Part shown: in pieces, positions 1-6,767 of the stretch
Layout of the letters: each line of letters begins with the position of its first letter
Position numbering within the stretch: the stretch's first letter is position 1
Source: an uncultured Eubacterium sp.
GTDB lineage: Bacteria; Bacillota; Clostridia; Lachnospirales; Lachnospiraceae
Assembly: GCA_910586045.1 (NCBI GenBank)
Contig: CAJUIH010000077.1
Coordinates: forward strand, 1 to 17,437
Direction: 5' to 3'
Length of the DNA stretch: 17,437 nt
Notes under the pieces: generated by a model
Told to the model about the DNA's origin: nothing
Database searches by the model: none
The model's input: only the letters and a program-made list of their open reading frames with translations
Program-made: the position numbers and the translations under genes

Positions 1-35
1 GCCCGGCATTCTGGCGGCCCTCCAGAATGCCGGGC
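1..35 (-). terminator. Strong hairpin downstream of the flagellinolysin gene
   Basis: Bases 1-14 and 22-35 are exact reverse complements (arm GCCCGGCATTCTGG) around a 7-base loop. The hairpin lies about 100 bases after the stop codon of the minus-strand flagellin-protease gene, so it is probably its transcription terminator. The T-run expected on the minus strand would fall outside the window, so an RNA-stability or other hairpin is also possible. Bases 36-135, between hairpin and stop codon, show nothing else recognisable. Confidence 0.6.
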
Positions 36-135
36 AAACCGTCTCTCCCAGCTAATCTTCGCAGTACATCGTTCATTAAATATCTCATAGTTTCACTTGT
101 CTATTTTTCTTACTGCGACAGCCCCTTTTGATTTA

Positions 136-2067
136 TCACTGTAAAAGCTGCAAGATGCCCTGCTTGCCCTGATTCGCCTGCGCAAGCATAGACTGCCCTG
201 CCTGCGAGATAATATTGCTTGCAGAATACTCTACCATCTCTGCCGCCATATCCGTATCCCGGATCCTGCTTTCCGCTCCTTGTGTATTTTCCGACGTATT
301 GTCCAGATTCGCAATCGTATGCCCCAAACGGTTCATATAAGCCCCAATGGAAGAACGGTTTTCGGATACCATATCTATGGCATAATCAATCGCTTCAATT
401 GCCGCAGACGCCCGGGTATAATCCAGTACGGACAATCCGTCCAGTCCAAGCGCCATCGTATGCATGGCGTCTACGGAAATCGCTACGCCCTGCCCGCCGA
501 GCGAGCCGACCTGCAGGTTTAGCGCCGGGCCGCTCCCATAGCCCCCGCTTCCGCCGTCCCGAAATGTGTGCGGCCCAGAAGACGTTACAAACTCGCGGTT
601 AAAATCCGGCTTGTACTTCGAGGTATTCGAAACACCCGGATTCAGCACATTTGCACTGCCAAGCCCGGTGAGGACACTACCGTTGCCTGCATTTCCGGCC
701 GCGCCTAATAATAACTTGATAAAGTGGGCGGAATCCGCATCGCCGAATTTTTTCTGAAAATCTCCGAGCGATTTATATTTCCCATTGGAAATCTCTTTGA
801 CTGCCTCGCTAAGGCTCATACCGTCTTTTACTTTTGTTACCAGCGTATTCAGCCCGCCTGCAATTGTCCCCGCATCCACATTACCGCCGCCTGCCGCCAG
901 AAAACCCAAGTACATACAGGCCAGGTATCCGGTCCCATACTGGGAAGCCGTCGTACCGCTGGACAATTTATTCCCGGACGACTGCACTACCGAACTAATA
1001 GCGCTTTCCGACATACTTTCGTGCAGCCCCAGCCCGCCGTTTACCCAGTCGTTGTCATTCGAGCATCCGCCCGCCGCACACTGCGCCATCCCCTCGGTAA
1101 ACCATCCCGGAAACTTATTCTTCTTATCTACCACGCCATTGGTCGCCCCAAGCATCCCATTGGTCAACACATCATCCATAAACGCGTGGATCATTTCATG
1201 CGCAATCGTTGTTTCCAACGCCCTTTTGCTGTCAGCCGTCAACTGCTGGGTGGCTTGATCAAACTGGAGGGAAGCTACATTGACCGAAAGGTTCAGCGAC
1301 AAACCGCTGATTTTTCCGGACGCGTCATAAAAATAACTGCACGCGACATAGGCCAGTGTAGAAGAATTGTCCGCATACAGCTTGACCCCGATCGTGTCAC
1401 TGACTGCAGGATCGTTAAAAGCCGGCAGCGCGTTTATAATCGCTCCGGTCGCCTGCGGCACCATACTTTCCAATGAGGTCTGGACATTTGCAAGTTCTGT
1501 CGCACTGCACACCCCCTGCGCGCTTGCGTCAATAATCGGATCTTTTTGGATCGCGCCATTCACATTTTTCATACCGCTATGCACAACGCCAGGCCCCGCC
1601 GACATTTTACTGTTTATGAAAGGAGCCGAATTACTTCCCGATCCCTGTATGCTGCCATCCAGCAGCTTTAAGGTATTAAATTCCGTCGTATCGGAGATCC
1701 GGTTAATTTCCTCCAGCAGCTCGTCCACCTCGGACTGCAGCGCCCGACGGTCCGTATCCGTATTCGTATCATTTGCCGCCTGAACCGATAATTCCCGCGC
1801 ACGCTGCAGGATACTGTGCACTTCTTCGAGCGCCCCGTCCGCTGTCTGCAGCAGTGAAAGCCCGTCTTCCGAATTATTCGACGCACGGTTCAAACCGCGG
1901 ACCATACTGCGCATCCCCTCACTAATTGTCAGGCCCGCCGTATTATCCGCGGCACGGTTAATTTTATATCCCGAAGACAATTTTTCCGAACTCTTCGCCT
2001 GTCTTTTTGTAGCCGCCTTAAAATTCCGGTTGGCATTTAACGCTTCCAGATTGTGCTGTAAAACCAT
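136..2067 (-). CDS. Flagellin with inserted zinc metalloprotease domain (flagellinolysin)
   Basis: A 643-residue flagellin-protease hybrid, expected to be exported by the flagellar type III apparatus and polymerised into the filament. Residues 1 to about 140 are a normal flagellin N-terminal D0/D1 region (starts MVLQHNLEALNANR, with EKLSSGYKINRAADNTAGL). Residues about 540-643 are the matching C-terminal D1/D0 region (NRLGHTIANLDNTSEN, AESRIRDTDMAAEM, SMLAQANQ, ending ILQLLQ). The hypervariable middle is replaced by a domain of roughly 350 residues carrying the zincin motif HEMIH (His290, Glu291, His294). A likely third zinc ligand is Glu325 in FTEGMAQ, a gluzincin arrangement. This is the design of the published flagellinolysin family, whose members make proteolytic filaments. 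All predicted catalytic residues are present, so activity is plausible; the substrate is not deducible. The ATG follows a G-rich ribosome binding site. No sigma-D promoter lies directly upstream; transcription may come from the zinc-ribbon gene 61 bases away. Confidence 0.93.
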   Translation of the reverse strand: MVLQHNLEALNANRNFKAATKRQAKSSEKLSSGYKINRAADNTAGLTISEGMRSMVRGLNRASNNSEDGLSLLQTADGALEEVHSILQRARELSVQAANDTNTDTDRRALQSEVDELLEEINRISDTTEFNTLKLLDGSIQGSGSNSAPFINSKMSAGPGVVHSGMKNVNGAIQKDPIIDASAQGVCSATELANVQTSLESMVPQATGAIINALPAFNDPAVSDTIGVKLYADNSSTLAYVACSYFYDASGKISGLSLNLSVNVASLQFDQATQQLTADSKRALETTIAHEMIHAFMDDVLTNGMLGATNGVVDKKNKFPGWFTEGMAQCAAGGCSNDNDWVNGGLGLHESMSESAISSVVQSSGNKLSSGTTASQYGTGYLACMYLGFLAAGGGNVDAGTIAGGLNTLVTKVKDGMSLSEAVKEISNGKYKSLGDFQKKFGDADSAHFIKLLLGAAGNAGNGSVLTGLGSANVLNPGVSNTSKYKPDFNREFVTSSGPHTFRDGGSGGYGSGPALNLQVGSLGGQGVAISVDAMHTMALGLDGLSVLDYTRASAAIEAIDYAIDMVSENRSSIGAYMNRLGHTIANLDNTSENTQGAESRIRDTDMAAEMVEYSASNIISQAGQSMLAQANQGKQGILQLLQ

Positions 2068-2084
2068 TGCTTACCCCCCCCCTT
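2068..2084 (-). promoter_or_regulatory. G9 homopolymer at the flagellinolysin ribosome binding site
   Basis: On the minus strand the flagellinolysin ATG is preceded by AA, nine consecutive G (complement of C at 2074-2082) and TAAGCA. The G-run takes the place of the Shine-Dalgarno sequence and sits 6 bases from the start codon. Homopolymers of this length in a translation-initiation region are prone to slipped-strand length change, which would alter spacing and expression. The run and its position are seen directly; a switching role is inferred. Confidence 0.5.
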
Positions 2085-2128
2085 AAAAATATTTTACTTT
2101 CGAATCCAGCATTCTGCGATGGCAAATC

Positions 2129-2506
2129 TCAATCCCAGTTTCCAACGGGCAAATAGGTCATCCGCAGCCCGCACTTTGGGCAGGCAGCCTGTTCCTCATT
2201 GTCCACTTGCGAAATCTCTCCGCCGCAATCCGGACAGTTTCCCACAAAACGGCACACGGAACCATCCCTCCTTGTATAGGTAAATACAGGTACCGCCACA
2301 ATTTCTTTGCAGTTTGGACAAAAGGACAGTTCGTTTTCCATAATAAACTGTTTCACCCTGCCCTCTTCCCGTTCTTTCGTAAAAACTTTCGTTTCCTCCG
2401 GAAAGAATTTTGCGATGTGATTGACATTGCAGCCATACAGCCCGCCGCCTGCAAGAATATCTTTTTCATAACCGCATTTACAGGTATATTTTCTGATTAC
2501 TCCCAT
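2129..2506 (-). CDS. Small multi-zinc-ribbon protein, function unknown
   Basis: A 125-residue soluble protein with four cysteine knuckles: CKCG near residue 9, CPNC near 63, and CPDCGG and CPKCG in the C-terminal third. These probably form two zinc ribbons, one built by pairing an N-terminal knuckle with a central one. There is no signal peptide or membrane segment. The start is supported by GGAGG 10 bases upstream of the ATG. The gene lies between the flagellin-protease gene (61 bases downstream) and the broken flagellin, all in the same direction, and is preceded by its own sigma-A-like promoter. I recognise only the zinc-ribbon type, not a named family. Position suggests co-expression with the flagellin-protease, but no role in motility can be shown from sequence. 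Confidence 0.75.
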   Translation of the reverse strand: MGVIRKYTCKCGYEKDILAGGGLYGCNVNHIAKFFPEETKVFTKEREEGRVKQFIMENELSFCPNCKEIVAVPVFTYTRRDGSVCRFVGNCPDCGGEISQVDNEEQAACPKCGLRMTYLPVGNWD

Positions 2507-2571
2507 ATTTGTGATCCCTCCGATTTTCGGATTCCATTGATAGACACAGAACGATTTTTTCCATTGGAACT

Positions 2572-2600
2572 ATTATAGCTTACACGTGCAGAAAAAACAA
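2572..2600 (-). promoter_or_regulatory. Sigma-A-like promoter for the zinc-ribbon/flagellinolysin genes
   Basis: Minus strand TTGTTT (2595-2600), 17-base spacer, perfect TATAAT (2572-2577), ending about 65 bases before the zinc-ribbon start codon. The -10 is ideal; the -35 matches TTGACA only in its first three bases. It could drive both the zinc-ribbon gene and the flagellin-protease gene. Confidence 0.55.
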
Positions 2601-2607
2601 CACTAAT

Positions 2608-3159
2608 TTACCGTTTTGCAATGGGTTCGGCCTTTTTGTTTGGCTGCGGCATCTGGTTTGCCTGCGCAAGCATGGACTGCGCTGCCTGCTCGATTACTGC
2701 ATGCTTGGAAAAATCCACCATTTCTTTTGCCAAATCCGCATCCCGCAGCCTGGATTCCGCCGCCTGTGTATTTTCCATTGCATTCGCATTTGCCGCATAC
2801 GTGTGGTCTAAGCGGTTTTTGTATGCCCCATACATACTCCTGCGGTCTGACACCATTCCAACCGCATGGTCCGCATAGGCAATCGTTTTCTGCGCCTTGT
2901 CGTGTGTAGTTACATCCGCCTTATACAGGCGCAGCACAACAGAGTTTAACGGACTCATAAGAGCCATCTGCCAGACGTACGTAATCGCCCTGGTTATCTG
3001 CTTTCATTTCCACTATCAACTGGTCTTTGATATCTCCAAAATGGAATGTGTATTCCAACCGGACGATAACCGTTCCATACTTCTGTCTTTGTCTTTTTTT
3101 GCAATATTTAACTGCCTGTCCGTAAATTGCGACAGGATATTATGTGTGATCACCTGCAT
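2608..3159 (-). pseudogene. Degenerate second flagellin gene
   Basis: A good ribosome binding site (AGGGAGGAG, 8 bases from the ATG at 3157-3159) starts a flagellin-like N-terminus: MQVITHNILSQ, then MERLSSGW. The frame stops at TGA (3016-3018) after only 47 residues. The same frame reopens at about 2967 and encodes a recognisable flagellin C-terminus of about 115 residues (SVLRLYKADV-like start, GAYKNRLDHTYAANANAMEN, AAESRLRDADLAKEMVDF, SMLAQANQ), but the usual LQLLR-type end is replaced by an unrelated tail rich in Pro and Lys. Between them, a different frame from about 3049 to 2921 encodes a plausible peptide (GDIKDQLIVEMKADNQGDY) that ends in a stop. Frameshifts or a deletion/insertion are therefore needed to explain the gene. 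The whole would be far shorter than a normal flagellin. A C-terminal-only protein could start at the ATG at 2967, but has no obvious ribosome binding site. Most likely a pseudogene. Confidence 0.78.
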
Positions 3160-3207
3160 ACGTTAATCTCCTCCCTGAGAATAAACTAATGGCAAACGAC
3201 CTGCCAG

Positions 3208-3231
3208 TCTTTAAAAGTATACATTTTCAGC
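3208..3231. repeat. Palindromic site, left copy (possible recombinase site)
   Basis: Imperfect copy of the palindrome at 3345-3368, matching it at 20 of 24 positions, including the central AAAAGTATAC and the right-hand TTTTCAG. It lies about 50 bases upstream of the broken flagellin start codon. Size and near-dyad symmetry fit a serine recombinase crossover site, with two 11-base arms around a central AT dinucleotide. A repressor operator is the alternative. Confidence 0.6.
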
Positions 3232-3255
3232 ACTGTAAATATCTTTGTCAGCGCA

Positions 3256-3283
3256 TAAAGTTTTTCGTTTATTTGACCGATAT
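3256..3283 (+). promoter_or_regulatory. Sigma-D (flagellar) type promoter pointing away from the flagellin
   Basis: Plus strand TAAAGTTTTT (TAAA at 3256-3259), a 16-base spacer and ACCGATAT (3276-3283). This resembles the Firmicutes sigma-D/sigma-28 consensus TAAA-N15/16-GCCGATAA, with the CCGATA core intact. It points rightward into the 3' end of the oppositely oriented recombinase gene, and no plus-strand gene lies in reach. A weaker overlapping match exists on the minus strand (TAAA at 3268-3271, N15, GCTGACAA at 3245-3252), which would point toward the broken flagellin. Sigma-D use is inferred from motif only. Confidence 0.55.
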
Positions 3284-3344
3284 AAAAACTAATATGGAAT
3301 CCATAACAAAGTAATTTATGTAAAATTAACGATCCTGGTTTTTG

Positions 3345-3368
3345 TCTGAAAAAGTATACTTTTTCAGA
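3345..3368. repeat. Perfect 24-bp palindrome, right copy (possible recombinase site)
   Basis: Each half reads TCTGAAAAAGTA from its outer end, giving a perfect 24-bp dyad with GTATAC at the centre. It lies 56 bases beyond the 3' end of the serine recombinase gene. Length and symmetry suit a dimeric DNA-binding protein such as a serine recombinase. A second, imperfect copy lies at 3208-3231. Confidence 0.65.
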
Positions 3369-3423
3369 TTAGCAGCGCATCCTCTTTTTGGCAGGTCTTT
3401 CTTTCATCCGCAATCCCTATTGC

Positions 3424-4032
3424 TCACACAGACTTTTCATAATGAATGACTTTACTGTAAAACGTCTTAGGATTCATCCCGCATGCTTCCGCGGCTTTCT
3501 GCATTGAAATCGTTCCATTGCGCCATTCTTCGCGCATGATATGAAAATTATCCGGCAGCGGCAGCGGCGGCCTTCCAAACTGCACGCCCTTTGCTTTCGC
3601 CGCGGCAATGCCCTCCGCCTGCCTTTGCTTGATATTTGTCCGCTCATTCTCCGCCACATAACTAAATAAGGTCAATACAAGGTCGCTGATTAATGTACCA
3701 AGCAGGTTCTTTTCTCTCCTCGTATCCAGAATCGGCATATCAATCACCACGATATCCGCCCCTTTTTCCTTTGTAATAACCCGCCATTGTTCATTCAGCT
3801 CTGTATAATTCCTGCCCAAGCGGTCAATGGACTTGATAAACAGTACCGAATCGCTGTCCAGCTTTCGAAGCAGCCGCTTGTACTGGACCCGGTTAAAATC
3901 CTTTCCGGACTGTTTATCCATATAAATCATCCGTTCCGCAACCCCTGCTTCCAGCAGGGCCAGCCGCTGCCTGTCTTCATTTTGTTCTTTCGTAGATACC
4001 CTCATGTATCCATATATCTTTTGTTTGCTCAT
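3424..4032 (-). CDS. Serine site-specific recombinase (DNA invertase/resolvase family)
   Basis: A 202-residue small serine recombinase. Near the N-terminus is IYGYMRVSTKEQ, with the catalytic nucleophile Ser13 and Arg11. The conserved DRLGRNY motif and the long dimerisation/E helix region (LGTLISDLVLTLFSYVAENER) follow, and a C-terminal helix-turn-helix (ISMQKAAEACGMNPKTFY) binds DNA. The length is normal for Hin/Gin/Tn3-resolvase-type enzymes, and no key residue is missing. I place the start at the ATG at 4030-4032 because AGGAGG lies 7 bases before it; the open frame continues 15 codons further up without a comparable site. No transposase accompanies it, so a stand-alone inversion or resolution role is more likely than a transposon. 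The palindromes just beyond its 3' end are the natural candidate targets. The direction of action (invertase or resolvase) cannot be decided from the protein alone. Confidence 0.92.
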   Translation of the reverse strand: MSKQKIYGYMRVSTKEQNEDRQRLALLEAGVAERMIYMDKQSGKDFNRVQYKRLLRKLDSDSVLFIKSIDRLGRNYTELNEQWRVITKEKGADIVVIDMPILDTRREKNLLGTLISDLVLTLFSYVAENERTNIKQRQAEGIAAAKAKGVQFGRPPLPLPDNFHIMREEWRNGTISMQKAAEACGMNPKTFYSKVIHYEKSV

Positions 4033-4264
4033 AAAAAAACCTCCTATCGATCCTCTGCATATGGCGCAGAAAAACAAGCTACAAAAGAATCATACTTCCA
4101 AACAAACCGTTCTTTCCATCATGAGAATCATTATATAAAACGAACCCTACCGTCTGTTTCCGGATCCAAGCCGATCAACTTATAAAATTCCCATATTAGT
4201 ATGGAAATCCGCCGCTTTTTTATACAAAATCCCCAAATCATTCGAAAATAAACATATTTCTCTC
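4033..4264. other. Divergent intergenic region between recombinase and GrpE-like operon
   Basis: About 230 bases holding the recombinase ribosome binding site on one side and running up to the GrpE-operon promoter on the other. A minus-strand TATAAT (4130-4135) could serve the recombinase, but I see no convincing -35 for it. A short hairpin CCATA/TATGG at about 4190-4206 is too weak to call a terminator. No gene is apparent. Confidence 0.5.
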
Positions 4265-4292
4265 TTGTGCAAGCAAAGATTCATGGTATACT
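4265..4292 (+). promoter_or_regulatory. Sigma-A-like promoter of the GrpE-DnaK-J operon
   Basis: TTGTGC (4265-4270), 16-base spacer, TATACT (4287-4292), about 40 bases upstream of the chosen start codon of the GrpE-like gene. No CIRCE element (TTAGCACTC inverted repeat) is visible, so HrcA heat-shock control is not indicated. The promoter overlaps an alternative upstream start codon, which argues against that start. Confidence 0.6.
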
Positions 4293-4332
4293 AGAACTAG
4301 CATTTATAAATAAAAAAGAAAAGGAAAATACT

Positions 4333-5007
4333 ATGTTTTTTCATTCCAAAACAAAAGAAATATCCGCAGCAAAATTAGAAAACCGGCTTCGTGAACTGGA
4401 ACAGCGTATTCACACAGGTACCAGCGAAATCGCGGGCTTAAAGCAAATGGTCAGCCAATTGGATTCCAGCCTGCACCAGCATCAGGAAAAAAACCATGCA
4501 AAGCTGGACGGGCTTCACACTGTGATCCAAAAACACGATATGGCACTCGAAGACCTGTTAGACGAATGGTCCGAAAAACAATCCGACGATCAGGAGATTC
4601 GAAAACGCTTTCGGGCATATGAACAGCAGGAAACACACCTGCTGCAGCTTTTTGAAGCCTTTCAGGAACAGTTCAGCAGCCTCAAGCGTTTTGCAGGCTC
4701 AAGCGATCCGTCATGGTCCGCCCAAATTGCGCTTATGGAACAGGCATTGGAAGAACACCGCCGCCTGTGCGGAATCAGCGTGATTCAGGAATGCGGCGCA
4801 GCGGTAAACTATGATTTGTATGAAATTGTAGAGGCAATTGATACGGACGACCCGAACCTGGATCAAACAATTGCCGATATCTACCGCTTCGGATACATTT
4901 ATAAAGGAACCGTAAAAAAGAAAGCGCAGGCCGCCGCATACCGTCTCACAAACAAAAGCTGCGTAAACCAGGCATCGCAATGCCCGCAAGACGATAAGGG
5001 AGAATAA
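4333..5007 (+). CDS. GrpE-like coiled-coil nucleotide-exchange factor (divergent)
   Basis: A 224-residue cytoplasmic protein and the first gene of a three-gene chaperone operon. Residues about 12-125 are strongly helical and charged, with coiled-coil character (ENRLRELEQRI, EIAGLKQMVSQLDSSL). Residues about 158-207 (NYDLYEIVEAIDTDDPNLDQT, then GYIYKGTVKKKA) resemble the beta domain of GrpE, the part that opens the Hsp70 nucleotide cleft. Overall similarity is low, so it is not the housekeeping GrpE. The start at ATG 4333 follows a purine-rich AAGAAAAGGAAA; an earlier ATG at 4267 lies inside the promoter and lacks a ribosome binding site. The DnaK-like gene begins 6 bases after the stop, so the two are almost certainly co-translated partners. 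Confidence 0.7.
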   Translation: MFFHSKTKEISAAKLENRLRELEQRIHTGTSEIAGLKQMVSQLDSSLHQHQEKNHAKLDGLHTVIQKHDMALEDLLDEWSEKQSDDQEIRKRFRAYEQQETHLLQLFEAFQEQFSSLKRFAGSSDPSWSAQIALMEQALEEHRRLCGISVIQECGAAVNYDLYEIVEAIDTDDPNLDQTIADIYRFGYIYKGTVKKKAQAAAYRLTNKSCVNQASQCPQDDKGE

Positions 5008-5013
5008 AAACAA

Positions 5014-6714
5014 ATGCAAACAATCATTGGTATTGACTTAGGAACATCGACCACAGAGGCCGCCATTATCCGCGACGGAAAACCCGTTATGATTTTTAAT
5101 CTAGAAAATGAAATTATTACGCCGTCAGCCATCGGCATAGGCCCTGACGGAAATTTTGTGATCGGCGAGAAAGCACGCGCGCAATATCTATTGTCGCCGG
5201 AAAATACTACTATCGAAGTCAAGCGCAAGATCGGCACAAAAGAAAAAATCAAGCTGGGCAGCCAGTCCTACTCTCCGGTAGAACTGTCCGCCAAACTGCT
5301 GGAATATGTAAAGACCTACGCGTCCGAACACCTGCAGGAAGAAGTCACCCGCGCCGTTATTTCCGTTCCGGCCTATTTCGACGATATCCAGCGGCAGGCA
5401 ACCGTAGAAGCCGGAACAAAAGCCGGACTGGAGGTGGAACGGATTTTAAATGAACCGACGGCTGCCGCCCTAAGCTATGGACTGGAACATATGGAGGAAG
5501 AAAGCCATATCCTGGTATACGACCTTGGCGGGGGTACGTTTGACGTTACGCTGCTGGAAATGTTCGACGGCGTATTGGAAGTAAAAGCAAGCAGCGGCGA
5601 CAACAAGCTCGGCGGAAAAGATTTTGATGAAAAAATTATGGACTGGCTGATCGAACAGTTCCAGCACAAGCACGGGATTTCTTTACGCAATAATAAATAT
5701 GCTATGGTAAAAATTAAGGAAGAAGCCGAACGATGCAAAAAAGCTTTAAGTACCGAATCTTCCTGCCATATTCTGATCCCTATGATCACGGAAAAAGCAG
5801 GCGAACCGCTGGCACTGGATGAAACAATCACAGTAGGGCAATTTGAGGAAATGACACAGGAACTCATAGACCGCACACATGAACCGATTGACGTAGTACT
5901 CGCAGACAGCGAAGTCCTCCCATCCGAAATTGACCAGGTGATCCTGGTCGGCGGATCTACGAGAATGCCGCTCGTCGCAAAAGATATCCAAAAATACCTG
6001 GATATCGAACCGTCACAAGCTGTAAACCCAGATTTTGCGGTTGCCGAAGGCGCAGCCATCCAGGCCGGCATCATTGAGGGAAGCATTTCCCAGGAAGACA
6101 GCATTATGATGACGGATGTAAATCCGTATACGCTCGGCATCCGGGCAATGGATGGAATGACAGACGACAGGATGAGTGTCGTCATTCCGCGTAATGTCAC
6201 AATTCCAACTACCCGCAGCCAGATTTATTATACGAGCTGGGATTACCAGACAGAAGCGCACATTGATGTTTATCAAGGTGAAAGCACTTATGCGAGCAAA
6301 AATCATTTTCTCGGAAACTTTATTGTACATAATATTCCTCCAAGGAAAGCAGGAACAGAAAAGATCAATGTAGAATTTTCCTACAACATGAACGGGATGC
6401 TCAATGTCAAAGCTACCATTTTAAGTACCAACGAAGACGCTTCCATTGAAATAGACATGATGCAGGAAACCGAAAAAGAAAAAATCGATGTCAGCCATTG
6501 GAAAGAAGCCGCGCATTCCAGGAAGTTTCGTACGATTATACGCCGCACGGAACGGATCCTGAAAGATGCCCGCATGCAGCAGAACAGCTATCTGAAAGAA
6601 GATTTGGAAGATATCCTGTATGACTTAAAAGCGGCCCTTTTAGACGATGATCTGGCAACCGCCGAACACCTGGAAATGGAACTGATCGATTTGCTGGAAT
6701 CCAATGATTTTTAA
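5014..6714 (+). CDS. Non-canonical Hsp70 (DnaK paralogue)
   Basis: A 566-residue Hsp70-type chaperone ATPase, shorter than the usual 610-640 residues of DnaK. The nucleotide-binding domain is complete: phosphate-1 loop GIDLGTSTTEAA (residues 6-17), RAVISVPAYFDDIQRQAT, LNEPTAAALSYGL, phosphate-2 loop YDLGGGTFDVTL (about 169-180) and adenosine motif VILVGGSTRMP. The substrate-binding domain follows (NPYTLGIR, then NMNGMLNVKA), but the C-terminal lid is short and charged and lacks the usual glycine-rich tail. It probably acts with the GrpE-like protein 6 bases upstream and the J-domain protein 53 bases downstream as a dedicated folding machine for unknown clients. The ribosome binding site AAGGGAGAA precedes the ATG. 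The genome's housekeeping dnaK presumably lies elsewhere, with hrcA-grpE-dnaJ. Confidence 0.9.
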   Translation: MQTIIGIDLGTSTTEAAIIRDGKPVMIFNLENEIITPSAIGIGPDGNFVIGEKARAQYLLSPENTTIEVKRKIGTKEKIKLGSQSYSPVELSAKLLEYVKTYASEHLQEEVTRAVISVPAYFDDIQRQATVEAGTKAGLEVERILNEPTAAALSYGLEHMEEESHILVYDLGGGTFDVTLLEMFDGVLEVKASSGDNKLGGKDFDEKIMDWLIEQFQHKHGISLRNNKYAMVKIKEEAERCKKALSTESSCHILIPMITEKAGEPLALDETITVGQFEEMTQELIDRTHEPIDVVLADSEVLPSEIDQVILVGGSTRMPLVAKDIQKYLDIEPSQAVNPDFAVAEGAAIQAGIIEGSISQEDSIMMTDVNPYTLGIRAMDGMTDDRMSVVIPRNVTIPTTRSQIYYTSWDYQTEAHIDVYQGESTYASKNHFLGNFIVHNIPPRKAGTEKINVEFSYNMNGMLNVKATILSTNEDASIEIDMMQETEKEKIDVSHWKEAAHSRKFRTIIRRTERILKDARMQQNSYLKEDLEDILYDLKAALLDDDLATAEHLEMELIDLLESNDF

Positions 6715-6767
6715 CATACGGTCTAATCCAACCATTCACAGATCAATAAGAAAAGAAAGGAAACGAT

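Larger units (their letters stand above)
3208..3368. other. Candidate invertible promoter segment
   Basis: Two related palindromes (3208-3231 and 3345-3368), with centres 137 bp apart, bracket the plus-strand sigma-D-like promoter and lie beside a serine recombinase gene. Inversion between the two centres would place the promoter's -10 at about 3293-3300 on the minus strand, reading toward the flagellin start at 3159 with a leader of roughly 125 bases. The present orientation would be OFF. Palindromes, promoter motif and neighbours are read from sequence; inversion itself is inferred. Confidence 0.45.

Noticed and set aside
219..1783. Several long plus-strand open frames opposite the flagellinolysin gene
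   Set aside because: Antisense shadows of a clear flagellin-protease gene; composition is low-complexity and no family is recognisable.
3288..4200. 10-bp inverted repeat ACTAATATGG / CCATATTAGT (3288-3297 and 4191-4200) flanking the recombinase
   Set aside because: Short and AT-rich, so chance is likely; no target duplication or transposase supports a mobile element.
4190..4222. Hairpin CCATA/TATGG followed by a T-run
   Set aside because: Only a 5-bp stem, with about 11 bases before the T-run; not a credible terminator.
4267..4332. Longer start for the GrpE-like gene at ATG 4267
   Set aside because: It lies within the predicted promoter and has no ribosome binding site; ATG 4333 has a purine-rich site.
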